Source: Coxiella endosymbiont of Amblyomma nuttalli (GTDB taxonomy: Bacteria; Pseudomonadota; Gammaproteobacteria; Coxiellales; Coxiellaceae). From it: 64,000 nucleotides of DNA. Both the position numbers and the translations under genes were made by a program. Positions 33,647 to 43,950 of the stretch are shown here, piece by piece (positions within the stretch are counted from its first letter, which is position 1; the number at the start of each line of letters is the position of its first letter). Where the stretch lies: positions 434,001 through 498,000 of the forward strand of contig NZ_CP064834.1 in NCBI RefSeq assembly GCF_018107685.1, in the 5' to 3' direction. Under the pieces are notes generated by a model. That model did no database searches. It saw only the letters and a list, made by a program, of their open reading frames with translations, and was not told where the DNA came from.

Positions 33647-34674
33647 GTTAATTTCTGACCAGCAATTACCAAACTTAAACTTTCTAGCGCTTGCCAAGCA
33701 TTACCAGGTATGATCCCCTTAATAATATGATCGATATGTTTTGCTTGTTTTAGTAATTGCGCGATAGTTTCCGTGTTGAGTCGAGGAAGCGCTATTTTGA
33801 ATAGCTGTTTACGTACCTGACTTTGAGAGGCAAGTAATTGTACGAGAGGTTTACCACGTTGATAGTCGTAGACTAATGGGTAGAGTACACGTAGTTCACG
33901 TGTGAGTGTCCATAGGACAAGTGAAGCTAATTCTTTATTAGTGCAGTATAGATTCCATAAAATTCGAATCACACGCGAAGATTCGCCGATTAACGCTGCT
34001 TCCGTCAAATCGAAAATTGTAAAATAGGCATTGTCACTCACTATTGTGCTGATGGCTGTAGAAGTAATGGGTTTATCATGATAAAACAAACGCAATTTTT
34101 CAATAGATTGTTGAATGGCTAATAAATTTCCTTCAGTTAACTCTGCTAAAAATGTAATACTTTCCGCATCCGCATTTAAATTCGCTGACTTTAAACGTTG
34201 CGTAATCCATACTAAAAGCTCTTGCGTCGATAAAGGCCATAGTGAGATAACAGCGCCATAGTACTCAATCGCTTTGTACCATCTGGTTTTTTGTTGGGTG
34301 ACAGTCAATTTATTGGTAATAATCAATAGGCGTTTGTCGTTAGGTGGATGGTTGAGATAACGCAATAAAGTTTGAGTTGCTTGTTCGTCAAATTTCGCCT
34401 TGGCATTCCGAATTTCAATGATGATTTTTTTGCTGAGTAAATTAAAATTATCAGCAATGTCTGTGAATCTCTGCCAATGGAAATCAGTTTCAACAAAAAG
34501 TAATTCACGTTGCTGAAACCCTTGCTTTTTGGCAATCTTTCGAATGAGATCACCTGATTCTTGTACTAAGAGCGGAATATCACCACAAATTAAATAAACA
34601 GGTAAAAGAATGTTCTGGTTTAAATGAGCATTAAGTTGTTTGTAAGATAATTGCATACAGTTATTACTGGTCAA
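33643..34674 (-). CDS. holA: DNA polymerase III subunit delta
   Basis: The clamp-loader wrench that opens the beta ring. 343 residues. Typical features are the N-terminal LPVYLICGDIPLLVQES (about 24-40), the DLTEAALIGE and NPWQALESL-like segments of domains II and III, and no P-loop, as expected for delta. ATG at 34674 overlaps the lptE end by 11 bases; the later ATG at 34656 (starting MQLSYKQL) fits the family better and avoids the overlap. Its stop overlaps the nadD start. The order leuS-lptE-holA-nadD is the standard one. Confidence 0.93.
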   Translation of the reverse strand: MTSNNCMQLSYKQLNAHLNQNILLPVYLICGDIPLLVQESGDLIRKIAKKQGFQQRELLFVETDFHWQRFTDIADNFNLLSKKIIIEIRNAKAKFDEQATQTLLRYLNHPPNDKRLLIITNKLTVTQQKTRWYKAIEYYGAVISLWPLSTQELLVWITQRLKSANLNADAESITFLAELTEGNLLAIQQSIEKLRLFYHDKPITSTAISTIVSDNAYFTIFDLTEAALIGESSRVIRILWNLYCTNKELASLVLWTLTRELRVLYPLVYDYQRGKPLVQLLASQSQVRKQLFKIALPRLNTETIAQLLKQAKHIDHIIKGIIPGNAWQALESLSLVIAGQKLT

Positions 34675-35197
34675 GAAGTTTTGTAGTTGTAATAAGATAA
34701 TGATAGATTAAATTCACCATGATTCGAGTCATTTCTCGTTTCATCAAATAGGTTGCATTGGGCGTGTAGAGTTGAGTACTGTTTTGAACTAAGGTGCGAC
34801 TTAATGAAAAAGTGTGAGGACCTCGTATTTTTTTTCCTTCTTTTGTTTCTAATACAACCTTTACATGTAAAGTGTAGGTATAAACAATGGTATTATTAGT
34901 GATAGGTACAATTGGAGGAATAATGACATCCCAGCCGATATTATTAATCTGTAATATGACTGGAGCGCTTTTCCTGCGTTGGGTAAATTGTACGTTTAAT
35001 GCCTGTAACATATGGCGTAGTTGGACAATCAACGGGTGATAAGGGTTAGGTGAATCTAGATACAGTATACGCATTTGTTTAGTAATATCGCTTGGTAAGT
35101 GTGGCTTGAAACCGCAAGCAACAAGAATACTACAAATTAAAATTCCCATTAATAGCGTTTTAAATAAATTTACAATGTTGCTTTTAACTTCATTCAT
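34664..35197 (-). CDS. lptE: LPS-assembly lipoprotein LptE
   Basis: Outer-membrane lipoprotein that plugs the LptD barrel in LPS export. 177 residues: signal peptide (about 10-27) ending in the lipobox ILVAC with C28 as the lipidated residue, then GFKPHLP, the start typical of this family (GFxLR/GF+xP). The remainder is beta-rich and weakly conserved, as usual. Its start overlaps the leuS stop by eight bases (ATGAATGA). Function is assigned from lipobox plus position between leuS and holA. Confidence 0.9.
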   Translation of the reverse strand: MNEVKSNIVNLFKTLLMGILICSILVACGFKPHLPSDITKQMRILYLDSPNPYHPLIVQLRHMLQALNVQFTQRRKSAPVILQINNIGWDVIIPPIVPITNNTIVYTYTLHVKVVLETKEGKKIRGPHTFSLSRTLVQNSTQLYTPNATYLMKREMTRIMVNLIYHYLITTTKLLDQ

Positions 35198-37661
35198 GCG
35201 TATCTGTCACAATATTAATTAGCTTATGCAGAACAATGATAATCTTTTTAATTTTTTTATCGATAAGATGTCGTTGCACATTTTCCTGATGTAAAGCGGT
35301 GTTTTTAATGATGTCGTCGGTCGCTTCAGTGGGCACTTGAATGCGAGCGCGAAGCTTCCCATTAATTTGGACGATCATTTCAGTTTGAGCAGTTTGTAGT
35401 ACTTTAGAATCTGGTTTTGGCCAGTTTGTTTCAAGAATATTTTCACCAAATCTTAAGGCGTACCACAAGTGATGAGTAATGTGAGGCGTAATTGGCGATA
35501 ATAATCTTAATAAAATTCTTATTCCCTCATGAATTAAATGAGAATCCGCTTCATTATCCGTAGCTAATTCCATCAGCAAGTTTAGTATTTTCATGGTAGT
35601 TGAAACTACAGTATTAAATTGCATCCGTTCTATATCGTTATTAGCTTGTTGCAAATATTTATGCAATGTTTGACGAATCTGTTTATGCGAAGAGGTCTCC
35701 AATTGATAGTCGTTGCCATTTTTCTGTTGATTAATAGCAATTAATATGTTTTTGACTTTAAAAGAAAAATTCCATAATTTATTTAGAAACCGATAAGCGC
35801 CTTCGATGCTGCTATCAGACCATTCTAAATCTTGATCAGGTGGGGCGGCAAAAATAATAGATAATCGAACAGTATCTGCACCATATCTTTTAATCAGCGA
35901 TTGAGGCGAAACGATATTACCTTTCGATTTTGACATTTTCGTACCGTCTTTTAAAACCATGCCTTGCGTTAATAGATGAATAAAAGGTTCATTTGAATTG
36001 AAAAGTCCAAGGTCACGCAATAATTTATGCACAAAACGTGCATAAAGAAGATGCATTACGGCATGCTCAATGCCACCAATATATTGATCCACAGGAGTCC
36101 AATATTTTGCACGATCGTCAAGCATTACTCTACTTTGATCAGGACAGGCATAGCGTGCGTAATACCAAGAAGATTCAACAAAAGTATCCATCGTATCGGT
36201 TTCGCGAACAGCAGATTTATTACAAGTAGGACATCTGGTTTTATAAAAATCAAGCGAATCTTTCAATGGGGAACTATAACCAGTGGGAATAATATTTTCT
36301 GGTAAAATAACAGGTAATTGATTTTCTGGAACAGGGACGGTACCGCAAGTTTGGCAATAGATAATCGGAATAGGTGTTCCCCAATAACGTTGACGTGAAA
36401 TACCCCAATCTCGTAAACGATAATTTATTTGTCGATGACCAAGATTATTATTTTTAAGGTAATTAGCAACAACATCAAAAGCTGTCTTAGAATTTACTCC
36501 ATCAAAAGGTGTCGAATTAATTAAATTGCCGGATTTTGTGTAGGCAGTCTGTAGATAATTCCATTCAGGATTATCTGGTTCAATTACCAGTTTAATTGGT
36601 AAATTGTATTTGATAGCAAATGCATGATCACGTTCATCGTGGGCTGGAACTGACATAATGACACCAGAAGCATACTCCATTAAGACAAAATTAGTAATCC
36701 AAATTGGCAGTTTTTCATGTGTGATGGGATGAATAGCAAAAAGTCCGCTTGCAATACCTTCTTTTTCATTGGTAGCAATATCAGCTTCATTTATTCTCGT
36801 TTGTTGATATTTCTTTAAAAAAGCAGCGATTTTTTTGCTCTTTTTGGTACATGTTTTTACTAGAGGATGTTCAGGAGCAATAGCGAGATAAGTCACACCC
36901 ATTAGAGTATCTGGACGCATGGTAAAGACTTCTAGTATAGTGTCTTCTTTTTCAAGGGCAAACTTAACAACAATACCTTGTACTTGTCCGATCCAATTAC
37001 GTTGCATGATAATGACTTGCTCTGGCCATCCCTTTAATTCATCCAGACCTTTTAATAATTCTTCACTATAATCAGTAATTTTCAAGAACCATTGTGGAAT
37101 TTCGCGGTGTTCAATGAGAGCACCAGAACGCCAGCCTCGGCCATTAATGATTTGCTCATTAGCAAGGACAGTTTGATCAATCGGATCCCAATTAACAATA
37201 GCATTTTTTTTGTAAGCTAATCCTTTTTTATAGAGCTGAATGAAAAACCATTGTTCCCAACGGTAGTAGTCGGGTTCACAAGTGGTGATTTCTCGTGACC
37301 AATCGTAAGAGAAACCAAATTTTTTGAACTGTTTTCGCATTCTTTTGATATTTTTATGAGTCCATACGGCAGGAGATAGTTTTCGGCGAATAGCAGCGTT
37401 CTCTGCTGGAAGGCCGAAGGCATCCCATCCCATGGGCTGAAGAACATTACGGCCTTTATACCTTTGATATCGAGTGATAAAGTCGCCAATAGTGTAATTG
37501 CGTATGTGCCCCATATGTAATTCCCCACTGGGATAAGGTAACATGGGCACGCAATAAAATTTTTCTTTACTAAGATCTTCTTTTACTTTGAAGCACTCGT
37601 TATCTTCCCAGTAAGCTTGAGCAGCTATTTCTACGTTTGCTGGATTGTATGATTTGTTCAT
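35190..37661 (-). CDS. leuS: leucyl-tRNA synthetase
   Basis: Class I synthetase, 823 residues (E. coli 860). Catalytic motif HMGH at 49-52 in YPSGELHMGHIRNYTIGD and KMSKS in DGTKMSKSKGN (about 580). The editing domain (roughly 220-410) carries the TMRPDTLMG and VPAHDERDHAFA segments needed to clear misacylated tRNA. The C-terminal anticodon and leucine-specific domains end in VQINGKLRARIQVP and a final KIIIVLHKLINIV. First gene of a tightly overlapped block (leuS-lptE-holA-nadD-rsfS-mrdA-rodA-mltB). Confidence 0.97.
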   Translation of the reverse strand: MNKSYNPANVEIAAQAYWEDNECFKVKEDLSKEKFYCVPMLPYPSGELHMGHIRNYTIGDFITRYQRYKGRNVLQPMGWDAFGLPAENAAIRRKLSPAVWTHKNIKRMRKQFKKFGFSYDWSREITTCEPDYYRWEQWFFIQLYKKGLAYKKNAIVNWDPIDQTVLANEQIINGRGWRSGALIEHREIPQWFLKITDYSEELLKGLDELKGWPEQVIIMQRNWIGQVQGIVVKFALEKEDTILEVFTMRPDTLMGVTYLAIAPEHPLVKTCTKKSKKIAAFLKKYQQTRINEADIATNEKEGIASGLFAIHPITHEKLPIWITNFVLMEYASGVIMSVPAHDERDHAFAIKYNLPIKLVIEPDNPEWNYLQTAYTKSGNLINSTPFDGVNSKTAFDVVANYLKNNNLGHRQINYRLRDWGISRQRYWGTPIPIIYCQTCGTVPVPENQLPVILPENIIPTGYSSPLKDSLDFYKTRCPTCNKSAVRETDTMDTFVESSWYYARYACPDQSRVMLDDRAKYWTPVDQYIGGIEHAVMHLLYARFVHKLLRDLGLFNSNEPFIHLLTQGMVLKDGTKMSKSKGNIVSPQSLIKRYGADTVRLSIIFAAPPDQDLEWSDSSIEGAYRFLNKLWNFSFKVKNILIAINQQKNGNDYQLETSSHKQIRQTLHKYLQQANNDIERMQFNTVVSTTMKILNLLMELATDNEADSHLIHEGIRILLRLLSPITPHITHHLWYALRFGENILETNWPKPDSKVLQTAQTEMIVQINGKLRARIQVPTEATDDIIKNTALHQENVQRHLIDKKIKKIIIVLHKLINIVTDTHE

Positions 37662-38903
37662 AGTTGGCTAGAATACCTCAGTGACTTTCTAGATGGAAGG
37701 TAGAAAAATTACTTTATTATCCTTCAGTGATGATGTGCAATATCTACATTCCTTGTTGGATAACCAACAATAGGATAGGCAGTATATTTACACTGCGGAA
37801 ATTTATTAAATGTCCCTTCATAGTAAATAATCTGTTTTTAAAAGATTCTCTAGTACTCGAGTGTTTAAAAAAGAAAAGAGTAAAGAAGTTGATTCAATTG
37901 TAGTATAGCCGCTAGGCATAATAAGTTGCCAAATAGATCGATTAAGCAAATTAAGCAACTGTTTATAAACAAAATCCATCTGCTTTTTCATCGTATATCC
38001 ACCGCGAAAATTCTAGTATTGCTTGTCTATTTGGCAATGTGGACAAATGTGGACAAAGTAGGTGGACAAAGTAGATTTTTCCATGATACCAGTGCATATA
38101 AACTTGCATTCGTAACATTGAACACAAATCTATATTGCTGATGCGTAATAATTATGGCGTTGAATGAAGCGATCTCTTTTGTGTTCTATCGCACTCCTAA
38201 ATATTAAATTCTTACGACGTTGAGTACCGTCACTTCTAGTTCTAACTCATATTTTAAAGTACGTTAGTGTGTGAATATACTTTTCGGTTTATTCTAGTCA
38301 ATACAAACGTCCCTCGTTGGTATGATGGGTAATTGATAAGTTTCAAAATGGCAGCTGAGCCTGTTACAAATTTCTCAACAGATATTGTATGAGTGTCAAA
38401 GCATACTAGAGCATCACTCTCTATAGCATCACTCTCTTAAATTGTACTGTGCAAACTATTTCCTCGGTCAACTACGTTGAAATGCTAAATTTTGTTAACT
38501 GTGGAGTATCATTGGTCTGTACATACTTTAGGTGCAACAATTATTACAGACAGGCCTATTATGTTTATTAACGCACGATCTGAAAATGTTTCTGATTAAT
38601 GGCATATGGTGTATACGGATATTTGATGTTTTTAGAATGGTTGAAAATCTAGGCGTGCATACAATTTCAGAAGAAGTTTGCTTCAAGTAGAAGAAATTTT
38701 CAAAATATTAATCATCTATTAGCCATGATTATTAGCAAGCAGCAATTGGTATTTATTCAAATTTACTAAGTCTAAACGATATGCATTTGAAGAAATTCCC
38801 TATCTGATATCATATTTAGACTCGTACCTGATGCAGTTTGATCGGTGAGTACACTATTGTGATACTAAAATTAACTGAAAAATTATGAACATGCAATGAT
38901 CTT
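37662..38903. other. 1.2-kb spacer upstream of leuS
   Basis: No gene recognised; the open frame at 37926-38141 has no motif. Contents: a perfect hairpin TTGTTGG-ATAA-CCAACAA at 37753-37770 about 90 bases upstream of leuS, an array of three TGTGGACAAA-like units at 38038-38070, and a duplicated AGCATCACTCTCT at about 38408-38437. Confidence 0.5.
38038..38070. repeat. three TGTGGACAAA units
   Basis: TGTGGACAAA at 38038-38047 and 38048-38057 and GGTGGACAAA at 38061-38070. Each of the first two differs at one base from the complement of the DnaA box (TGTGGATAA). They may be a chance micro-duplication like the others in these spacers rather than a DnaA site. Confidence 0.75.
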
Positions 38904-40364
38904 TCAAGTAAACGTTATTAACAAAAATAAGATGATTATCCCAATTACCGGATAATAATCCCATGCCATTAATGGCGTTTTTCCTGTAACAGGAAAAATT
39001 TTTCCTGATAAAACAATTTGTCTATTCTCTGGAGCTGATTGTTGAATCTTACCCTGAGGGTTAATTATGGCAGTAATACCAGTATTTGTACTGTAGAGTA
39101 CATACCGTCCCGTTTCTATCGCACGCATTTGAGCAATTTGTAATTGTTGGGATGAAGCGATAGTTCCATTAAACCAACTATCGTCACTAACGACAACAAT
39201 GAATTTTTTTCTTGGTAGATTTGCTAATACTTCACGAGAATAAGTGATTTCATAACAAATGAATGGAGCAAAGGACATATTTTTGGCTAAAGATGGGAAT
39301 TGATATTGAGGACCGGGCTTTAAATTTGACAGAGGAATATCAAAATTTTTCATCACAGCATAAAAAAATGGTGGGGTATATTCGCCAAAAATCACTAAAT
39401 GACGCTTTAAATAAAAACCTTGCCCATCACCTATAACAATTAATCCATTGAAGAGTTTTTTACTTTTTATCTGGCAGATAGGAATACCAATAATAAGTGC
39501 TGTTTTATGTTGTTTAGCCTTTTCATCTAAATTTTTGAGAAAAGTAGAAACTTGTTGTGGATAGACAGGAATAGCAGCTTCTGGCCACACAATAATATCA
39601 GTATTCCAATGTCTTTCTGTTTCGGAACGATAAATCTGTAATATAGAAAGTAATTGATCGATGTCCCATTTTCGCCATTGAAATACATTACCTTGCACTA
39701 AGCTAACTTTAAGTGATATCTTTTGAAGATGTATCCAACGAATCATGCCTAAAATACCGCCAGCTATAAACAATAGAATAATTAAAATAACACTAAGTAT
39801 TTTTACGAAGATTCTTTTATGAAAGAATAGAAGATATAAACAACTGCTGATAAAGGTTACAATCAGAGAGATGCCATACACTCCAAAAATAGGTCCAAAT
39901 CCTCGCAATGGAGAATTAGTTTGACTGTATCCTAAAAAAAGCCAAGGAAATCCCGTGAATAACTCACTTCGCAACCATTCATAGATAGCCCACCAAGCAG
40001 GAAACATGAAAAGAGCAATCAAAATAGAATTTTTTTTTCGAAAGAGTGAAAAGAGACAACCTTGAATGGCAGGAAATGAAGAGAGAACAGAAATAAATAA
40101 AATAGTAATTAAAACAGCTAAAGGGATATGAGTATGACCAAAACTATGAATGCTGATGTAAACCCATGAGATTCCCGCACCGAAAAACCCAACCCCAAAG
40201 ATCCATCCTTGCCATAGAGCTTGTAAAGGTCTTGAACGAAGCCAAATGGCCAATAAAATAGCAGGAGAAATAAAGGCGATAGGAAACCAGCCAAAAGGAG
40301 AAAAGGCCAGCACTAGCATAGCACCACTACTCATAGCTAAAAGCGTGAATATGAAATTATTCAT
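38904..40364 (-). CDS. lnt: apolipoprotein N-acyltransferase
   Basis: Inner-membrane enzyme adding the third acyl chain to lipoproteins. 486 residues: six or seven N-terminal helices (to about 205), then the periplasmic nitrilase-like domain. The Glu-Lys-Cys triad is visible: E262 in VWPEAAIP, K320 in YLKRHLVIFGEYTP, and C370 in FICYEITY. A final helix closes the protein (about 470-485). The usual FGEx motif reads LVIFGEY where E. coli has LVPFGEF. In relatives corC lies directly upstream; here only a corC relic at 40560-40735 remains. LptE and other lipoproteins in this genome would be its substrates. Confidence 0.95.
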   Translation of the reverse strand: MNNFIFTLLAMSSGAMLVLAFSPFGWFPIAFISPAILLAIWLRSRPLQALWQGWIFGVGFFGAGISWVYISIHSFGHTHIPLAVLITILFISVLSSFPAIQGCLFSLFRKKNSILIALFMFPAWWAIYEWLRSELFTGFPWLFLGYSQTNSPLRGFGPIFGVYGISLIVTFISSCLYLLFFHKRIFVKILSVILIILLFIAGGILGMIRWIHLQKISLKVSLVQGNVFQWRKWDIDQLLSILQIYRSETERHWNTDIIVWPEAAIPVYPQQVSTFLKNLDEKAKQHKTALIIGIPICQIKSKKLFNGLIVIGDGQGFYLKRHLVIFGEYTPPFFYAVMKNFDIPLSNLKPGPQYQFPSLAKNMSFAPFICYEITYSREVLANLPRKKFIVVVSDDSWFNGTIASSQQLQIAQMRAIETGRYVLYSTNTGITAIINPQGKIQQSAPENRQIVLSGKIFPVTGKTPLMAWDYYPVIGIIILFLLITFT

Positions 40365-41454
40365 TTCCTATATTTATTTGATAAACATCGTAACTAATAT
40401 TGCATCGTGTTGTTGGCTAATATTACTATCAAATTAATTAGTTTAATTGACTATCCTTATGTTTTATATAACATAGATATAACATAGTCACTTATAGTAT
40501 GTATTGAAATTATATTTATAATATTTGTTTCAAAAATTTATATTTATCCATTTTAATGCTTAAATATTGTCAATGATTGATTTGAGCATATTTTCAGTTG
40601 TACTAATTCTGAGAAGTGGCTATATTCGTCGATGATCATGATCATATGATAATGTTTCAGCTTAAATGCTTGCTTACAATAGAATATCAAATGATTATTT
40701 TGGAATTAAAAAACAGCAAATTACGTGAGGTCTTCAGTTCATAAACTACTATGTATACATGGTAACACAGAATGGTAATACAGATTTGTAACTCACTATC
40801 GATATAGATTATATCGTTAGTTGTCTCGTTTATAAATAAAGTAAATAAAGAAAAATAGAAACCGATAAAAACGACTAAAATAAAATCGACCATTCGAAAA
40901 TTAATTTTAATAATTCAAAATCGTGCAACTACTTTAATTACTTTTGCTTCTAGGAAATATAATTCTTATATATGGTATGGTGTGATATCTCTAATGAAAG
41001 TTTGTTCTGAAGACACAATGATAATAAACGAATAACCAAGCCTGGCACAAACAGCCATCTGAACTGCTCGCTGCTATTTTAAAGAATATCCTAATAAAAA
41101 CAACTTAATAATAAAATATCTACCAATATATTAAAGTAGAGTTACTAGTTCCTAATACATGCTGAAAACTACTAGTAGCGATTTAAGATGCTAAAAAACT
41201 AAAGATAAATCAATAATACCTTATGAATCTGACTAGTGAATGTGACAGATCAAGCAACAGATTTCGCAAAAATAAAAACACCGAGCATCATTGAGAATGT
41301 ATGACAAAATTAACTAAATATGCATCATGATACCTAAGTAAATTCGAAGAAGCGTCAAAAGACATGAAGATATACACTCCCATAGATACACTATTTACGA
41401 ATGGGTCTTTTCGCTCTTTTTCTATTTTATAGCATCCTCTACAAAATTCTCATT
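40365..41454. other. 1.1-kb eroded region between ybeY and lnt
   Basis: Between two minus-strand genes where relatives carry corC. No intact gene. One stretch (40560-40735, listed separately) still reads as corC in broken frames; the rest is unrecognisable. A duplicated ATAACATAG occurs near 40470-40486. Confidence 0.55.
40560..40735 (-). pseudogene. corC: relic of the CBS-domain protein CorC
   Basis: Reading the minus strand and changing frame gives, in order, RPHVICCFLIPK and SFDILL, then HYHMIMIIDEYSHFSELV, then TENMLKSIIDNI. These line up with the CorC/HlyC sequence around the end of its CBS pair (FVPES…LDxLLxxF…HMAIVVDEYGGxxGLVTIEDVLEQIVGEIED). The position is exactly where corC stands in the miaB-ybeZ-ybeY-corC-lnt operon. 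Stops and at least two shifts interrupt it and the rest of the gene is gone. The alignment is by eye from memory of the family, so moderate confidence. Confidence 0.6.
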
Positions 41455-41928
41455 TTACTCGTAGTCGTAGGGGTTTTTATAATTTAGCTTAGATAAAATT
41501 TTAATTTCGAGTTCTTCCATTCCCTTTGCGTCTTCTTCCTCAATATGATCATAACCTAATAGGTGTAACAAGCCATGAATAATGAGATGGGCAAAATGGG
41601 ATTCTAACATCTTATTTTGGGCTGTAGCTTCTTCGTCCACAAGCGGCGCACAGATGGCCAGATCTCCGAGCGAAGTTGAAGAAAATCCTGGGATAGATTC
41701 ATCCGGAAATGACAAAATATTCGTGGGACCGTTTTTATAGCGATAGGTTTTATTTAGTTCTGCGCTTTCTTTTTTATCTATAAAACGAATAGTTAATTCT
41801 GAACTACTGCGAGAATAAGAAGGGATAAATTGAAACACAGAGTGAATCCACTCTTGTACCTGTGAAAGTACGGGTAAAGATTGAAATTGTGTTACATTCT
41901 GAAATTTAATATTTATTTTATTCGCCAT
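41455..41928 (-). CDS. ybeY: endoribonuclease YbeY (rRNA maturation)
   Basis: 157-residue zinc-dependent RNase involved in 16S rRNA 3' end processing and ribosome quality control. The metal site HGLLHLLGYDH gives H118, H122 and H128. The family segment NGPTNILSFP is at 66-75, and LGDLAICAPLV follows at 88-97. Normally preceded by ybeZ, its PhoH-like partner, which is not recognisable in the 700 bases upstream. Confidence 0.95.
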   Translation of the reverse strand: MANKINIKFQNVTQFQSLPVLSQVQEWIHSVFQFIPSYSRSSSELTIRFIDKKESAELNKTYRYKNGPTNILSFPDESIPGFSSTSLGDLAICAPLVDEEATAQNKMLESHFAHLIIHGLLHLLGYDHIEEEDAKGMEELEIKILSKLNYKNPYDYE

Positions 41929-42627
41929 CCCCTTTGCATACCTCAGTGGTGCGTTGCATTGTGAGTAGTAACAATATCATTAATTTCAAAAATTGAATGC
42001 ATTCATCGTTGTACTCGCAATAAATTAACAATACAATATACGTTTTAGTAAATCCGTCTGTGCGATATCGCGATGATTAAGGAATAGTTCTAACTGTGTT
42101 TTTTCCAGAAAATTATTCACTTAGGATTGCTGGTATTTTAATAGAGTGTACCTTGTACGAAGATATAATTATAGTGGACATTTTATATTAATAGCTAGAC
42201 TTTAAGATAAATAGTCTAATTTTACCCCAACTTCGATAACTAACTGTGCCAATACAGTGCAAGAGATTTCTTCCTTTTCTAGAACGGACAATCTGTAAGC
42301 AATGGAAATTTTGTTAATATTAGAAGAGCCAAAATTGGTATCACGTTTATGCCCTATTAGTACTATGTTTATGCATCTCATCAAGATATTGTTGATTGAA
42401 TATACGTGTTTTATTCGGAGTAAATGTACTTTAAGGGCTTATATGCAAATTGTTTTTGTCGATGATATATGATAGTATGATTAATTCGCAGGTGTGCACT
42501 GACATCTTTATATGAGTTGTGCATGGGCTATGATGGTAGTTATAATTGATGAGATGTCTCTTCGTTAAGTGTTTTTATTTAATATTCATTATCTGTTTGA
42601 AACATCTAAAGCTGCCTTTAGTGTATC
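41929..42627. other. spacer where ybeZ is expected
   Basis: About 700 bases between miaB and ybeY. I searched the minus strand for the PhoH motifs (GPAGTGKT, LDEAQN) and found none. A startless-looking frame near 42061-42160 reads LELFLNHRDIAQTDLLKRI but is only about 30 codons. A minus-strand frame at 42202-42384 has no motif. Confidence 0.5.
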
Positions 42628-43950
42628 TCACCCTAAAATCTCACCCCAGAACGAATTGAGCCTGGCCTTCTGTATTTTAACTCTTACAATTCGCCCAATC
42701 AATGATGGCGCCCCTATAAAATTTACTACGCGATTATTTTCCGTTTGACTGTTTAGTTGCCCGGAGTATTTTTTAGAAGAGCCCGTAACTAATACTTGTT
42801 GCTCGGTTTCTAGCATCGCCTGACTAATTTTGGCAGCATTGACATTAATGTAACTTTGAAGAACAGCTAATCTTTCTTTTTTAATTCCTAATGAAACATC
42901 ATCTGGAAATTGTGCTGCTGGTGTACCCGGGCGGGGACTATAAATAAAGCTAAAAGAATGATCAAAACCGATTTCGCGAACGAGATTTATGGTAGCTTCA
43001 AAATCAGTTGCTGTCTCACCAGGAAATCCCACAATAAAATCAGAAGAAATACTAATATTGGGACGAATCTTCCGCAATTTTCGAATTTTAGATTTAAATT
43101 CAAGCACCGTGTATCGGCGTTTCATTGCACTCAAGATACGATCTGATCCACTTTGTACAGGTAAATGTAAATGATTGGCAAGTTTTGGTTCTTTTTCGTA
43201 AGCGTCTATTAAACTTTCAGAAAATTCTGAAGGATGTGAAGTGATGAAACGGATGCGTTGAATATCATCAATAGCTGACAAATAATGAATAAGTACCGCT
43301 AAATCTGCCACTTGTCCATTGTACATAAGACCTCGATAATCATTAACGTTTTGCCCTAATAAAGTAATTTCACGCACACCTTGTTGACCTAATTTAACGA
43401 CCTCAGCAACAACATCATCAAAAGGGCGGCTAATTTCTTCACCCCGCGTATATGGAACTATACAAAATGTACAATATTTGCTGCATCCCTCCATGATTGA
43501 AATAAATGCTGTTGGGCCAGAAGCTTTTGGTTCTGGTAAATGGTCGAATTTTTCGATTTCTGGAAAGGTAATATCGATCGATGGTTGTCGTGTTTGCATG
43601 AATTTATTTAAAAGCTCAGGTAATCGATGTAACGTTTGTGGACCAAAAATAATATCAACAAAAGGCACGCGCTTGATAATAGTCTTGCCTTCTTGACTGG
43701 CTAGACAGCCACCCACGCCGATTACCACTTCTGGTCGATTTTCTTTAAGTAGACGATATCGCCCCAGTTCTGAAAATACCTTTTCTTGCGCTTTTTCGCG
43801 GACAGAACAGGTGTTGATCAAAATCAAATCTGCTTTTTTTGGATCAATAGTCAATTCCAGTCCATGCGAAGCTCTAAGCACATCAAATATCTTAGCGGAA
43901 TCATATTCATTCATTTGACAGCCATACGTTTTTATGTATAGTTTCTTCAT
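42628..43950 (-). CDS. miaB: tRNA-2-methylthio-N6-dimethylallyladenosine synthase
   Basis: Radical-SAM methylthiotransferase modifying A37 of tRNAs. 440 residues. N-terminal cluster ligands C11 ([10 protein letters not shown]), C48 (NTCSVREKA) and C82 (GGCLASQEG); radical-SAM cluster C156-x3-C160-x2-C163 ([15 protein letters not shown]). The C-terminal TRAM region is shorter than in E. coli (474 residues) but ends normally. First gene of the eroded miaB-ybeY-lnt run. It needs a reductant such as flavodoxin or ferredoxin; a ferredoxin gene lies 2 kb away, but a direct link is not shown. Confidence 0.96.
   Translation of the reverse strand: MKKLYIKTYGCQMNEYDSAKIFDVLRASHGLELTIDPKKADLILINTCSVREKAQEKVFSELGRYRLLKENRPEVVIGVGGCLASQEGKTIIKRVPFVDIIFGPQTLHRLPELLNKFMQTRQPSIDITFPEIEKFDHLPEPKASGPTAFISIMEGCSKYCTFCIVPYTRGEEISRPFDDVVAEVVKLGQQGVREITLLGQNVNDYRGLMYNGQVADLAVLIHYLSAIDDIQRIRFITSHPSEFSESLIDAYEKEPKLANHLHLPVQSGSDRILSAMKRRYTVLEFKSKIRKLRKIRPNISISSDFIVGFPGETATDFEATINLVREIGFDHSFSFIYSPRPGTPAAQFPDDVSLGIKKERLAVLQSYINVNAAKISQAMLETEQQVLVTGSSKKYSGQLNSQTENNRVVNFIGAPSLIGRIVRVKIQKARLNSFWGEILG

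Noticed and set aside
41929-42627. ybeZ (PhoH-like) relic
   Set aside because: Expected by gene order, but no P-loop or LDEAQN-like remnant could be read in any minus-strand frame.
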